From: Tieghemostelium lacteum | Lineage: Eukaryota; Evosea; Eumycetozoa; Dictyosteliales; Raperosteliaceae | Length of the DNA stretch: 64,000 nt | Assembly: GCA_001606155.1 (NCBI GenBank) | Contig: LODT01000004.1 | Span: forward strand, 930,001 to 994,000 | Direction of reading: 5' to 3' | Shown: in pieces, positions 1 to 10,983 of the stretch | Layout: every line of letters starts with the position of its first letter | Numbering within the stretch: the stretch's first letter is position 1 | Program-made: the position numbers and the translations under genes | The notes under the pieces: generated by a model | Told to the model about the DNA's origin: nothing | What the model saw: only the letters and a program-made list of their open reading frames with translations | Databases searched by the model: none

Positions 1-1
1 C

Positions 2-1186
2 GATAGAGGTATATTCATACCACTAATGCAAACTGAACTAAAGATTGGCAAATATACTCAACTCGTTCAATGGCAGGGTGTAACTACTTCAGAGCACTCA
101 AAAATTGCATTTAAAAAAACAATTGCTAAAGGAAATAGATCCAAATGGAATGTTTGTGTAAGTGGAGGAAACCTTTATTCAAGACCAGATAATATTATGG
201 CATCTTTGGTGGTACGTTATCTTAGACTATATATATCTTAATATTGATATACAAATTACTAATATATTTTTACAATCAAGATGTGTTTCGATGCACCAAA
301 CCTTAACAAAGCTTTGATTAAATTAGTAGATCCTACTGGAACATTGAATAATGAAATATACAAACCATTCCAGAATGAAAGAATTCCTGATAATTTAAGT
401 GCAGATGAAATTAAAGCTGATGAACAAAAAAATCAACTTGATAATCTTGCTTATGATGGTGATACATCATCTAAAAATATAAACCAAGGAATGTCTATTG
501 CATTCTTTTCAAAGTCTAAATTTATTAAATCTGATAGAATCGGTTTGGAATTGGTAAGAATCAGTGATGTATTACTAGTGGATCCAGAGTTTATTGGAAA
601 TGAAGAATATAACAAACTTAAATACCAGTATTTTGTCAGCACTGCCATAAATATTGAATCATCTAGCAATCCAGATTTAATGGCAGTAAATGAAATAAGT
701 GCCAAGTACCCAACTGAGGAGCAATTACGTTCATTTACTCTCACTGTTCAAGCTCTCATCAAATGGGTGGAATTCAATGGAGAGGCAAACTTAAAACTAA
801 ATTTACAAAACTATTTCAAAAACAGAATGGAAGCTCTTAAAAATAATGCTATTCAACAACAAATCAATACTATAAGTAAATCTATAAGTCCACACTCTGT
901 TCATTCCAAATTGACAAGTAGTCCTAGAATGCCTCCATCACCTATTAGAGTATTTAAACCTGAAGAGTTGAAGGGAATGGTAAAAGGTAGAGGTGGTGGT
1001 GTTGATATGGCAATCCAGTGGGCTGCAATGGCTTCTCCAACAAAAGCTGCTGATCTAAATAGAAATCAAAAAGGAAAGCCAAAACAACGTTCTAGACTTA
1101 ATCCAGGATCAACTAGTGCTGGCAATATGCCAAATAATGTCGCAAAAGTTCTTTTTCCACCAATAGTCCCACCAGGTAAAAAATAA
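2..1186 (+). CDS. unrecognised protein, 5' end off the window
   Basis: Two exons, 2-211 and 281-1186, flank a phase-0 intron (GTACGT...CAAG). The frame is open to the left edge, so the true start lies outside and at least 371 residues are present. The middle is a soluble alpha/beta-looking stretch. The C-terminal third is rich in Ser, Pro, Lys and Arg, with a short Gly run (GRGGG) and a basic segment (KGKPKQRSR), which could be a nucleic-acid-binding or nuclear-targeting tail. I do not recognise a domain. The stop is only 87 bp from the next same-strand start. The intron call rests on splice consensus and continuous phase. Confidence 0.6.
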
Positions 1187-1273
1187 AATTCAGTTATTTG
1201 GATGGTTTTGCATTGGAATTCCAATTTTATAAAATCTATCAAACAGATTTTTTTTATTTACAGAATTCAAAAC

Positions 1274-2314
1274 ATGTTTAACTTTTTTAAAAAAGAATGT
1301 AAAGATAAACATCAAGGTATAATTGACGCTTATTGCAGTAATTGTAAACTAGATATATGCAGTGAATGTAAAGATGATAAACATAAAAGTCACATTAAAG
1401 AGGTGAAGCAAGAAACAGAAGATTTGCAATTGAATTCACATCAATACGTTTATATTGTCAACAAAGCATTTGGAGTTAAAAAAATTGATTTAAAGAATTC
1501 CACTGTAACATGGATATTAAAAAACAGACAATCAGAGACAAAATTAGGACCTTCTGAATTATGTTTTAAAGATCACTATAGACATCAGAATTCAGTTGTC
1601 AATTCAAAGATTTTCTTTTTTACAGAGTATGCATTACATATTCTGGATACTTCTGTAGATGAAACTACTCGTGAATGGGTATATCATACATATGATCACA
1701 AGGATTTTCCAGCAATGAGATCAAGATCATCCATATATGACGGTAGAAAATATTTCTATTTCTTTGGTGGTTATATCTATGAAAAGTCTAGTACTATCAA
1801 AGAAGTGGTTAGATTCAATACCAAATCTTTAAAATTAAAGAAAATTGGAACTATTCCATCATCATCAAGTTATTTAGCACCAACAAGATGTGGTAATTTG
1901 ATATATCTAATTGATACATCTTCATTGAAAATCTATAGATTTGACACCATCACACACAAATCTGATGTACTAGTAAAGAATTTCAATGTGGAAAAAGGTA
2001 TCACAGGTTGTTTTGTACATCATCTTCAAACAATGTATCTGTTTACATATGATGGAGGGTTTTATAAAATGGATTTAAATACTGATAAATCACCAGTTCC
2101 ATTAATAAACCCATTTTATGAAAGACCTTCAAGTCATCCATTAAATGCCTACTATCAACAACTAGACCACTCTATATATTTATTGGCTGAAGGTGAAAAC
2201 TGTATTCTAAAATATGATATTAATCAATCAAAATGGTCAAGATTATTAGACCAAGATAACAATTCTGAATTTTACTTTAGTGTATATGGATACGCTACAT
2301 TTTCAAATCAATAA
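1274..2314 (+). CDS. B-box zinc finger protein with C-terminal propeller-like region
   Basis: The N-terminus carries a B-box: C-x3-H, then CSNC, CSEC and two His within the first 45 residues. About 280 residues follow with regularly spaced beta-strand motifs (FFFGGYIYEK, MYLFTYDGGFYKMD, IYLLAEGENCILKYD) resembling a Kelch or related beta-propeller. B-box plus propeller proteins are numerous in dictyostelids; the usual role is protein-protein interaction. The ATG at 1274 is preferred over the in-frame one at 1202, because 1202 lies 15 bp after the upstream stop and the intervening residues look like promoter sequence. Product 346 aa. Confidence 0.75.
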   Translation: MFNFFKKECKDKHQGIIDAYCSNCKLDICSECKDDKHKSHIKEVKQETEDLQLNSHQYVYIVNKAFGVKKIDLKNSTVTWILKNRQSETKLGPSELCFKDHYRHQNSVVNSKIFFFTEYALHILDTSVDETTREWVYHTYDHKDFPAMRSRSSIYDGRKYFYFFGGYIYEKSSTIKEVVRFNTKSLKLKKIGTIPSSSSYLAPTRCGNLIYLIDTSSLKIYRFDTITHKSDVLVKNFNVEKGITGCFVHHLQTMYLFTYDGGFYKMDLNTDKSPVPLINPFYERPSSHPLNAYYQQLDHSIYLLAEGENCILKYDINQSKWSRLLDQDNNSEFYFSVYGYATFSNQ

Positions 2315-2409
2315 ATAAATAAATTGTAATAATAGAACCATCCATTTGATGATCAAAAAAAATCAAAAGCTTTTTTTTTTTTTAAATTCATTTCCACACA
2401 CCACATCAA

Positions 2410-2904
2410 ATGACAATTTTCAATATATTCATTTTCAATAAAGAGGGTACTTGTATTTATTACGAAGAATGGAATAAAAAGAAACAATCTACAAATTTAG
2501 CAGAAGATCAAAAGTTATTATATGGGCTATTATATTCACTAAAGTCATTTATTCAAATGATATCTCCTAAACCGTTAGTATTATATATGCAGGAAACTAA
2601 AGTAATGTGAAGATATTAACCATTAGATTTTGATTTTAGAATGGACCCAAAAACAGGATTTCATTGTTTTAAAACATCAGCATATAAACTACACTACTAT
2701 GAGACATTATCGTGTATTAAATTTATAGTTCTAACAGATCCTAATACACCGGATCTTAGAGAGGAACTGAAAAAGATTTATAGTTCCATTTTTGTAGAAT
2801 ATGTTATAAAGAATCCACTATATCAACCAAACACTGTAGTAAAAAGTGAAATGTTTATTAATCAACTAAATCAACATATTAAACAATTGACTTGGTACCT
2901 CTAA
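2410..2904 (+). CDS. trappc1: TRAPP complex subunit 1 (Bet5/TRAPPC1)
   Basis: Longin-fold subunit of the TRAPP complexes, the Rab1/Ypt1 exchange factor in ER-Golgi traffic. Exons 2410-2573 and 2640-2904 join in phase 2 across a 66-nt intron to give 142 aa, close to the roughly 145 aa of animal TRAPPC1. The start (MTIFNIFIFNKEGTCIYYEEW) parallels MTVHNLYLFDRNGVCLHYSEW of human. The segment FKTSAYKLHYYETLSCIKF matches the strongest family block. The alternative GT at 2602 breaks the frame, so the GTTAGT donor at 2574 was chosen. Convergent with the RING gene 3' of it. Confidence 0.9.
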
Positions 2905-3047
2905 AACATTGTAATAAAAAGAATAGGAAGCATAGAGATAGATACTATTGTACAGATAGAGAGAAAAGAAAGGAATATATACAACAAAAAAATAGGATTA
3001 AAAAGTCTATTTTTATTTTTATATTTTGATTACAGGGAGATTAGTCT

Positions 3048-4475
3048 CTAGAACAATTGTAATAATAGACTTGTTGTACCATCGGAATGAGTTCTATTAC
3101 CAGCAAAATTGATGGCAGTACGACAGAGAGGGCATGTTTTCTCTCTTTCAAACCATTGTGAGACACAATCCTCGCAAAAGAGATGGTTACATCTGAGGAC
3201 AATAGGTGAGATCATTTTCTCTTGACAGATGGCACAGAGGTCACCTGCACCCATAATCTGTTCTGAGGTTGCTTTCTTTCCATACAAGACCTCACGTAGA
3301 ATATATGCACGGAGTGTTGATACACATTGTTTGGCCTTTTCAATTAGGGTTGTTAGTTTAAATGTGAGATAGAGACCAACCATCAGTGATCCAAAGATAT
3401 GTTCACCTCCCTTATGCAAGGAGTGAAGATAAGCTGTCCAAACTGCAATTGGAAGAATCGAACGATAGAGGTGACTGACAACCTCAATGACAGTGTACAA
3501 CTGTGAACGACGTTTAAATGGTGGTTTATGACCTACAACCATAATTACTACGGCCTTTACAATCATTGCTAGGAATCTACATATAAAATCATTGACAATG
3601 GCTATCCAAAATGCAGTCCATACATCAATTTCAATAGTTGGTAACATGAATACCAGGGATTTCCAAAGTTCGTATGAAGAAAAGAATAAATAAGTCGTAA
3701 ATATGTTACTGGATAAAATGACAATTAACCATAACAATACACCAATGTTTCTCTTTTCTTGAAGAGCCACCTGATTCTTTAAACTGTTGTTTGCCTGAAT
3801 AAAGACTAATTGCTGCCAAATGAATACTAATATACCCTGACGATGTAAATATAAAAATACAATAAATAGAATGACCATGAATGCAAAGTTTTGTTCTCCC
3901 CATTTCAATAGCATTGGTATATCAATACGTGTTGAACTGGAGCTTGTTATAATATTATCTGTAGTTGTAGTTCCTCCTCCTCCTATACCAGCTTGATCTT
4001 GATTATTAATATTATTTGTTGTTGTTGTAGTTGTTGTAGTTGTGGTAGTAGGTGGATTTATTTGAATAGCTTCAGGATCTAACATATTATTTTCACTATT
4101 TGTACGACTGATTCCATTACTTTGATTTAAAAGGTTATTACTACTGTTGCTATATGTCAATGTATGATTATTATACAATTGTGAAAATGGGTTTGGAAAT
4201 CTTGAGTTTAAAGTATTCTGAACAAATGAATTATTGGTAAAAAGACCAAATGTATTATTTATACTATTAGTACTAGTATTACTGCTAATACTGTCATTTG
4301 TCAATGAACTATATATTCCTGATGTACTATTGTTTGCATTTAAACTATTATGACCAACACTATTGTTAGTTAATGTGTTGTTACTACTATTATTTAATAT
4401 ATTCCCACTATTATTCAGATTATTATTTGATTCTTCATCATCTGAATTGGGAGTTATTCTTATAGAAACCTCCAT
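3048..4475 (-). CDS. RING-finger transmembrane protein (RNFT1/2-like E3 ligase)
   Basis: A 475-residue, intronless reading frame. The N-terminal ~200 residues are Asn/Ser/Thr-rich low complexity with a poly-Thr tract. The middle has four to five hydrophobic helices (FAFMVILFIVFLYLH, VLLWLIVILSSNIFTTYLFF, and further ones). The C-terminus is a C3HC4 RING (CAICQEKM, CNHLFCEDC, CPLCRTAI). This order matches animal RNFT1/2, ER-membrane E3 ligases linked to ER-associated degradation. The ATG at 4475 was chosen over an upstream one at 4556, whose leader is a poly-Phe/Ile translation of the AT-rich 5' UTR. Confidence 0.8.
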   Translation of the reverse strand: MEVSIRITPNSDDEESNNNLNNSGNILNNSSNNTLTNNSVGHNSLNANNSTSGIYSSLTNDSISSNTSTNSINNTFGLFTNNSFVQNTLNSRFPNPFSQLYNNHTLTYSNSSNNLLNQSNGISRTNSENNMLDPEAIQINPPTTTTTTTTTTTNNINNQDQAGIGGGGTTTTDNIITSSSSTRIDIPMLLKWGEQNFAFMVILFIVFLYLHRQGILVFIWQQLVFIQANNSLKNQVALQEKRNIGVLLWLIVILSSNIFTTYLFFSSYELWKSLVFMLPTIEIDVWTAFWIAIVNDFICRFLAMIVKAVVIMVVGHKPPFKRRSQLYTVIEVVSHLYRSILPIAVWTAYLHSLHKGGEHIFGSLMVGLYLTFKLTTLIEKAKQCVSTLRAYILREVLYGKKATSEQIMGAGDLCAICQEKMISPIVLRCNHLFCEDCVSQWFEREKTCPLCRTAINFAGNRTHSDGTTSLLLQLF

Positions 4476-4639
4476 TGTATTTATACTTGATAAAAGGTTT
4501 ATGAAATAAAAAAAAATAAAAAAAAGTGTTTTAAAAAAAATTAAATTAAAAATCAAAAAATTAATATTGCAAGTTTCACATTGTGATGTGTCAATGTTAT
4601 TAATATTAAGATTACTATATTACAATATTTATTTTAAAT

Positions 4640-7369
4640 TTAAATTGTTGCCTCGGCTTGTGTTAAGAAGGTTTGGTAATCATTTAATTTGTTGATTTTA
4701 CTTAGAGCAGCACGAACAAATTTAATAGCTTTCTGGGCAATTAAATTCCATTGATCCTTTTCATTAGAATAGGATTTGGTCAATTTGGCAATAATAATCA
4801 AAGTTATCCATACATCAAGATCCAATCCAGTTGGTACTTTATCCTTAGCCAAATTGAAATTGATACGAGATTCATCAAATGCACCATTAGCCTTCTGGGC
4901 TGATACAATAGATTGTAAGTCATTACCACTTCCAATTGGTGTGACATTACGTTTTAATGATCCTGATCCTGATACTGAAGGGTATACATTATGTGATTGT
5001 ACAGGAATAGATGGTGGAGGTGGTACAGGGGATGAGTATACACGATTTGATTGTACAGGAATAGGTGGTGGTGGAGGTGATAAATAAGAGGTCTTGACCT
5101 CACATTGCTCAAAGTCAGATTCCATTTTTTCACATTCTTGAATACACATGTCATCAAAGTCAATTTGAGGGCTAATGGTAGCTGTAACTGGTGATTGTGA
5201 TCTCTTTTTAAGTGCCATACCTTGAGATAGCGAACTTAAAACTGGTGATGAAGTAGTTTGAGATTGGTATGTAGGTTGGGGTCCTTGTTGGAAAGAAATA
5301 CTAGAAGTTGTAAAAGGAGATGTTTGAGAAACACTTGGATAACTACCACCCAATGTAACAGTACTAGTTGGTTTTGGTGATTTTGAGAAGATTTTAGTGA
5401 TTCCTGAGAATATACCACCTTTTCCTTCATCAGATTTAACCTCTCTGGAATTGACTTCAACTTGTTTCATTGTTTCCAAAGTTGGTTCAGAAGCCTCATT
5501 AGTTACAATATAGCTAGTATGTTCACTGACAATACCATATTGTTTACCTAGTTTAACAATAGTGTCTTTACTTTCAGTTTTAGATGCCTTTTGATCGGCT
5601 TCTAAAAGATCTTTGATGATACTATAAGCACATAATCTATGGATAGATTGTGACTTAGTACAGGCATTAGCGAAATCCAATTCAACTTTATACTTGATAT
5701 CTTCACCTTTTGGACCTGTACCAGATATAGTGATGGTGTTACTTCCAAAGATCTTGCTCTTTACACTATCCTTTTCAATGAGAGCATAAAGCATCATTCT
5801 CTCACTATTGAAAATGGGTCTTACTAATTTTGGACTTTGAGTGACTTTCAATGCACCATAGTCAATATTGATGTTGTAGAGCATGGGTTCGACAGCAATG
5901 CTAAAGAGACTCATAACTTTACCTTCCATTTCTTGAATGTTTTCAATGAATTCAAAGTAACCTCTGCAAGCACGTGACATACCAATGATCAATTCTCTGT
6001 CTACACTAGTACCGATACCATATGTGAATATTCTTACATAGTTTTCAGTACTTACAAATTGAATGAGACCTTCTCTGTCATCAACCTCACCATCAGTGAA
6101 TACAAAGACTTGTTTTGGGAACTTTGGATCATATGGAGAGTTTCTGAGAATGTCTTTGATGGGGTTAAGAATATCTGTACCACCAAGATCTGCATCAACA
6201 CCAGAAAGATACTCAGAAGCTTGAGCTAAAGTTGCATCAGTATACACAACTGATTGTGGGAATAGCTTATTGAAATCACTACCAAAACAGACGATATTGA
6301 ATTTAACAGCTTCAGTGAGAGATCTGAGAATTAATTGCAAAGCTTTCTTAGCTTTTCCAATTGGTTCACCACTCATACTACCACTACAATCTAGAAGGAA
6401 TATAAACTCTGAACGTTGATTAATATCAAATTCATTGACATCTTTGAAATCAGGTTGGAAATTCAAACCCATTGCATAGGTGTTATCCTTTTCATTCAAC
6501 TCCAAAATGGGTTGTGGTTTTTCAGTTTGTTGTGGTTTAATTGCCAACAAGATATTTTTGGTAATTGCTTGTTCGAATGAAGCAGAAAGTCTAGCAGATG
6601 ATTTCTTTTCATTAGTGTATGTTACATCTGGACCTGATGGATGATTAAAACTTAAACCATCCACATGAATACTTTCAATTCCACCAGTAATGTTAATATC
6701 CAAATTTATATTCAATTTGAATGCATAAGTTGGGAAATACAATTTATGTAATAAGAAATGTAGAGTATCCATATGAGATCCCATCTCACCAACCAACTCC
6801 AATGTAATTTCAACATCTTTTTGTGATGGTACATTACCAAGTGAAATTACAAAATAACCATTCTTTTGTCTTTCAGCCATGAAACCTTGCCCTCCACTTG
6901 CAATACTAATATTCAATATATTCAATATTAGTACTTAGAACATACACAAATCTCTACATTATAAAAACTATATTACATACGCATCAGAATAGATTTCAGA
7001 AGCCTTTTCTTTTTCCTTAATTCTACCAACTAGTATTTTACCATCATATTCAACTTTCATATTACAGATGGTAGTTGAGGGTGGTAATGGTAGAACATAT
7101 TTACCTTCAACTGGAGATGGACTGTTATTGAGATACTTCAATTTGAATTCTGCACTCTGAACTGAATCATTAATTTGAGCATTGATTGTAAATTCTTTTA
7201 ATTCAAATGTATTACTTCCACCAAATTTAACCTGTAAACCAAATTCCCCAGAACTGACATGATTGGTACCCAATTTTCTAAAGTAATCATAATAATTGGA
7301 TTGTTCATATTGCAAACTCTTATCATTAAATGATAAGGGTGGTACACATGGTAAAGCTTTAGTTGTCAT
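4640..7369 (-). CDS. VIT and von Willebrand factor A domain protein
   Basis: Exons 7369-6981 and 6905-4640 join in phase 2 across a 75-nt intron, giving 884 aa. The join restores EIYSDAIASG, the typical end of the VIT-domain core. An N-terminal VIT domain (about residues 20-150) is followed by a vWA domain with a canonical MIDAS (LLDCSGSMSG near residue 300, then GGTD and FTDGEVDD). The C-terminal third has a Ser/Thr/Gln linker, a proline-rich segment (PPPPPIPVQS repeated) and a last helical segment. The layout is that of the inter-alpha-trypsin-inhibitor/PARP4-like vWA proteins common in dictyostelids. There is no signal peptide, so a cytosolic role is likely. Confidence 0.85.
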
Positions 7370-7678
7370 TTTTAATTCTATTTAACAATTTAATATTACA
7401 ATTATTTATAAAATTTGTTTTTAAAAACTGATATACTAACAAATCGAAAATTTTTTATTTTTATTCAAATTTCAAAAATCAAAAATCAGAAATATCTTCC
7501 AGTTTTTCAGTGAATTTTTTTACAAAAAATCAAATGAAATGTTACACAACATTGATTGATTTACTTTTTATTGTGTCACTGTATTACTTTTTCCAAAAAT
7601 GTATAAATTAATACACCAAAATTGAAATTGACTTATTTGTATTGGATATTATAGAGAATCCATGGAAGATTACACCCC
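7370..7678. other. intergenic, promoter side of the VIT-vWA gene
   Basis: AT-rich spacer between two same-strand genes with repeated AAATCAAAAATC-like words. No supported gene or RNA seen. Confidence 0.5.
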
Positions 7679-9620
7679 CTATCTGTAGATTCTTATATTT
7701 TTATTAATCAATTTAATTAATTGTTTTCTTTTGTAGTAGATTAAATATAATCCAATAAATATAGCAACAAAATTTAGTAAACTACTAATGATAAATGATT
7801 GTTTGTAACATTGTTCACCAAAACATTTGTTTTTGTTTTCTCCGCTTTTAAATGCCTTTTTGAGTTAATAGTTAGTATTTGAAAGTTAAAGTTAAAATTA
7901 AGATTGATGGTATATAAACATACATGAGAGTCATAAATTCTTCCACTTAAAAGTCCATATAAAAATGAACCTGCTGCTGAACAGATGGATAGAAATCCAA
8001 AGTTTAAACCAAATCTCTGACTTCCAAACATTAGACTGGTAAATGATACCATCAGACTAACCATTGCTCCATAACCAATTCCAGTGAGAACACAAACAAT
8101 AATTAATGTTTCTTTTTGAGTGAATGCAAATAGCATATGAGTTGCGCATATTATAGTATTGGATACTACAACTAACCAAAATCTAGAGTATTTCTTTGCA
8201 ATTAGATCTGAGAAGATTCCAAATGAAATTCTTCCTGTCAGATTTGAAACTGCGAATATAATAACCAAATCAGAAGCCAGAGACTCATGTTTACCCAATG
8301 ACTCTACAAGTGGTCCGATATTATTTAAAAACATTAAACACCCACCCGCGCAAAAAAAGTAAACTGAAAACATGAGATAAAATTCAACAGATTTCAGTAA
8401 CTTCAAACCAGAAATTTCTCTTTTACCATCTAACCAGTTGGGTCTGTTGAGTGTTGGTTGTTGACTTGATTGACGAAGTCTATTAACCTCAGGATCATCT
8501 CTAACTTCTGCACCTATACTCTCTCCACCGCCTACTATAATATCATTATTATTATTATTATTGTCATTTAGTAACTCGTAACTATTAGTATTCTTTTTTA
8601 ATTTTGATAATAATATACTTTTACCGCCTTTATTTTCACCGTCATTATCATTGTCCTCATTGTCCTCTTCGTTTTCATCACTCTCTACGTATGGCAGCTT
8701 TCTAATAAGAAATGCACCAACAAGTGTGACTGAACTGAGTAACAATGCTAGAAACAATAGATATCCTTCAACATTCTTATGTTTTTTAAACGTATTCTTA
8801 TAAATTATACTAAATAACCCCGAACTAATTGCAAAAAACCCTACTAAACAACCTGTAATCTAAATTTGAAAATTAGTATTAAATTTATAAAATTATTTGA
8901 AAATGTGAATATACAAACTTTTGCTCTATGTTTTAGAGAATAATTATGAACATTTGAAACTATTGCAGCTGTAAAAGAGGCATGAGAGGCTTGACCAACC
9001 AAGAACAAGAAGAAGGAGAGAAGAAAAGGATTTTTGTTGGATATAGTTCTATTTACAATTCCCCAGACACCCAAATATCCAACTAGATAGAGTGTAACAC
9101 TGACTAAACAAGTATAAAATACACCAAATATATCATAGAAGTAACCAAGTGTCATTCCAAGATAGATACCAACGTCACCTATGGATATTGCCTCATTGAT
9201 TTCAGTCTGATCATAATCTAATTTATGTTTAATGTCATTGGAAAGTACTGTGAATCCATAGAGTGTACCACTCATAAGCATAGTCAATACACCCCATCCT
9301 ATAGACACTGTTTTTTGAACTTTCAAATTGGAAAATGTTGGAAATGGTGGAACGAATTCTCTGTGATTTCTATGCTTTACTTGTGATCTCTGATCTTTAA
9401 TCTCTGGTAGTTTATCATTTTCACTATTTATAGATTGTGTGAGATAATCGTTGCCTATATCACTCTGATTTGAACTTCCAGTCAATGAATTATCAGCTAT
9501 CTTTAAATATTCCTCTTCTTCCTCTTCTTCTCCTCCCTCTGTTACATTGGTTTGATCAATATTATTATTATTAATAAATTCAAAGTCCTCTTGATCTTCT
9601 TGGTAAATTTCTTGACTCAT
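7679..9620 (-). CDS. nodulin-like major facilitator transporter
   Basis: Three exons, 9620-8919, 8859-7924 and 7855-7679, all joined in phase 0, give 604 aa. After an acidic, Asn-rich N-terminal tail (~95 residues) come about 12 predicted membrane helices split by a long hydrophilic central loop holding an acidic run and an Asn tract. SIGWGVLTMLMSGTLYGFTV and the later FFCAGGCLMFLNNIGPLVES and SNLTGRISFGIFSD fit the nodulin-like/MCH1 MFS family, which includes monocarboxylate-type carriers; the substrate is unknown. Exon 3 supplies the last transmembrane helix and a basic tail. Both introns are 59-68 nt. Confidence 0.82.
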
Positions 9621-10051
9621 ATTTTAAACTGTAACTCTCTTCTCTCTTTTTAAAATCTATATCAGCTGTACAAGTTTACTAAATGAAATAGTATTAAATT
9701 GTATATTCTTTGTATTTACAGTGTGGTAAATGTGTTGTTGGGGGTTTTTGATTTTTCAATTTATCGTGGGTATATCTAGATATGTTGAATTAGTATGTTA
9801 TTAATTAAATGTTTAATGAAGGTGTGAAAATAAAGGTATAGGCAATTGAATATTAGGTGGGGGAGACTGATATAAAAATAACTGTTTTTGGGAACTCCCT
9901 AACTAAAAAAAAATTAAAAAAAAAAATAGGAAATTTCATTAGTTATCGATTCAGAGTTATATCTAACAATAACCCTTATAATTTAAATAATTAGGCCTAA
10001 TAACAGAATTTTATAGTATTAATGTTTTACAGTTGTAATAATGTAAATTTA
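9621..10051. other. intergenic spacer
   Basis: Promoter region of the MFS gene and 3' flank of COMMD2. It contains poly-A interruptions and a short G-rich stretch. No gene or structured RNA supported. Confidence 0.5.
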
Positions 10052-10863
10052 TTATTTAATATTTCTCATAATGATACGATTCTCATAGGATCTAATTTCT
10101 AATAAGGCTGATTCTAATTCATTGCAAAGATGTTTTAGATTGTTTGGATCAGTTTGTAAAATTTGTTCTTTTAGTGCAGAACTTCCACCATTTTTTGTTA
10201 AAAGTTTGAGTAAATATATTGGATTTACTGTATCTGATAAACTACGATTTGCAATCTACATTGAGAGGGAATAGGTTAATAATCAGTTTTTTAATGGGTT
10301 TATCAAGATATAGATATTTACTTGTACATCTAATCTCCACTCTAAATTAGAATAATGATCAAATTGTGGATAAAATTCTTGTAAAACATTTCTTATATCT
10401 TTTCTGTATTCTAGATAATAGTTTCTCAGACTTTCAGTGAGTTCATCTTCGTATTTCAATGATGAAATACTATCATTAAAATCATTTTCATTCAACATAA
10501 ATCTTGAACACTCTGTAAATAAATAGGATATTGCATTGATTACACTCTCAATCTTGTCTGGTGATACCTGTAATTTCTCTATATTGATATATATTAATAT
10601 ACCCTCATAGGTAATCTAATCTATCCAATTCAAAACCTACGTGATGCTGCTATATATAATTTCTTATTTGAACCCTTTTTAATAAACTCTAATGCTATTT
10701 TACAAAATTCATTTACCACTATGATGTATATACAAATGACTGCATTAGTATCCTATAGATCCAATAGTATTAGTTACCAAACTAGTTTCAAAGTACCTTC
10801 TAGTGGCTGTGATCTGAGAAACACTAAATCTTGTTTATGTGAAATATCCAAATCAATGATCAT
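10052..10863 (-). CDS. commd2: COMM domain-containing protein 2
   Basis: Four exons, 10863-10797, 10739-10641, 10578-10322 and 10255-10052, give 208 aa against about 199 for human COMMD2. The rebuilt protein starts [16 protein letters not shown] (human MLLELSEEHKEHLAFL). It continues with an all-helical HN domain and ends in the COMM domain with [20 protein letters not shown] and the terminal RNIK, all matching COMMD2 rather than other paralogues. COMMD proteins form a ring in the Commander complex, which acts with Retriever in endosomal recycling. Splice phases 1, 1/2 and 0 agree throughout. Confidence 0.88.
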
Positions 10864-10936
10864 TATGCACCCTTTTATGTCTGTCCTATAAAAATTACAA
10901 CTAAAAAAATCTGAGAGAAAAAGTAAATCAAATTTC

Positions 10937-10981
10937 AAATTAAATTAAATTAAATTAAATTAAATTAAATTAAATTAAATA
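10937..10981. repeat. (TAAAT)n microsatellite
   Basis: About nine perfect copies of a 5-bp unit lie between the stop of the upstream gene (10984) and the COMMD2 start (10863), so in the COMMD2 promoter. Confidence 0.95.
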
Positions 10982-10983
10982 AG

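Noticed and set aside
1202-1273. Upstream ATG for the B-box gene
   Set aside because: 15 bp after the previous stop and encodes UTR-like residues; ATG 1274 precedes the zinc finger directly.
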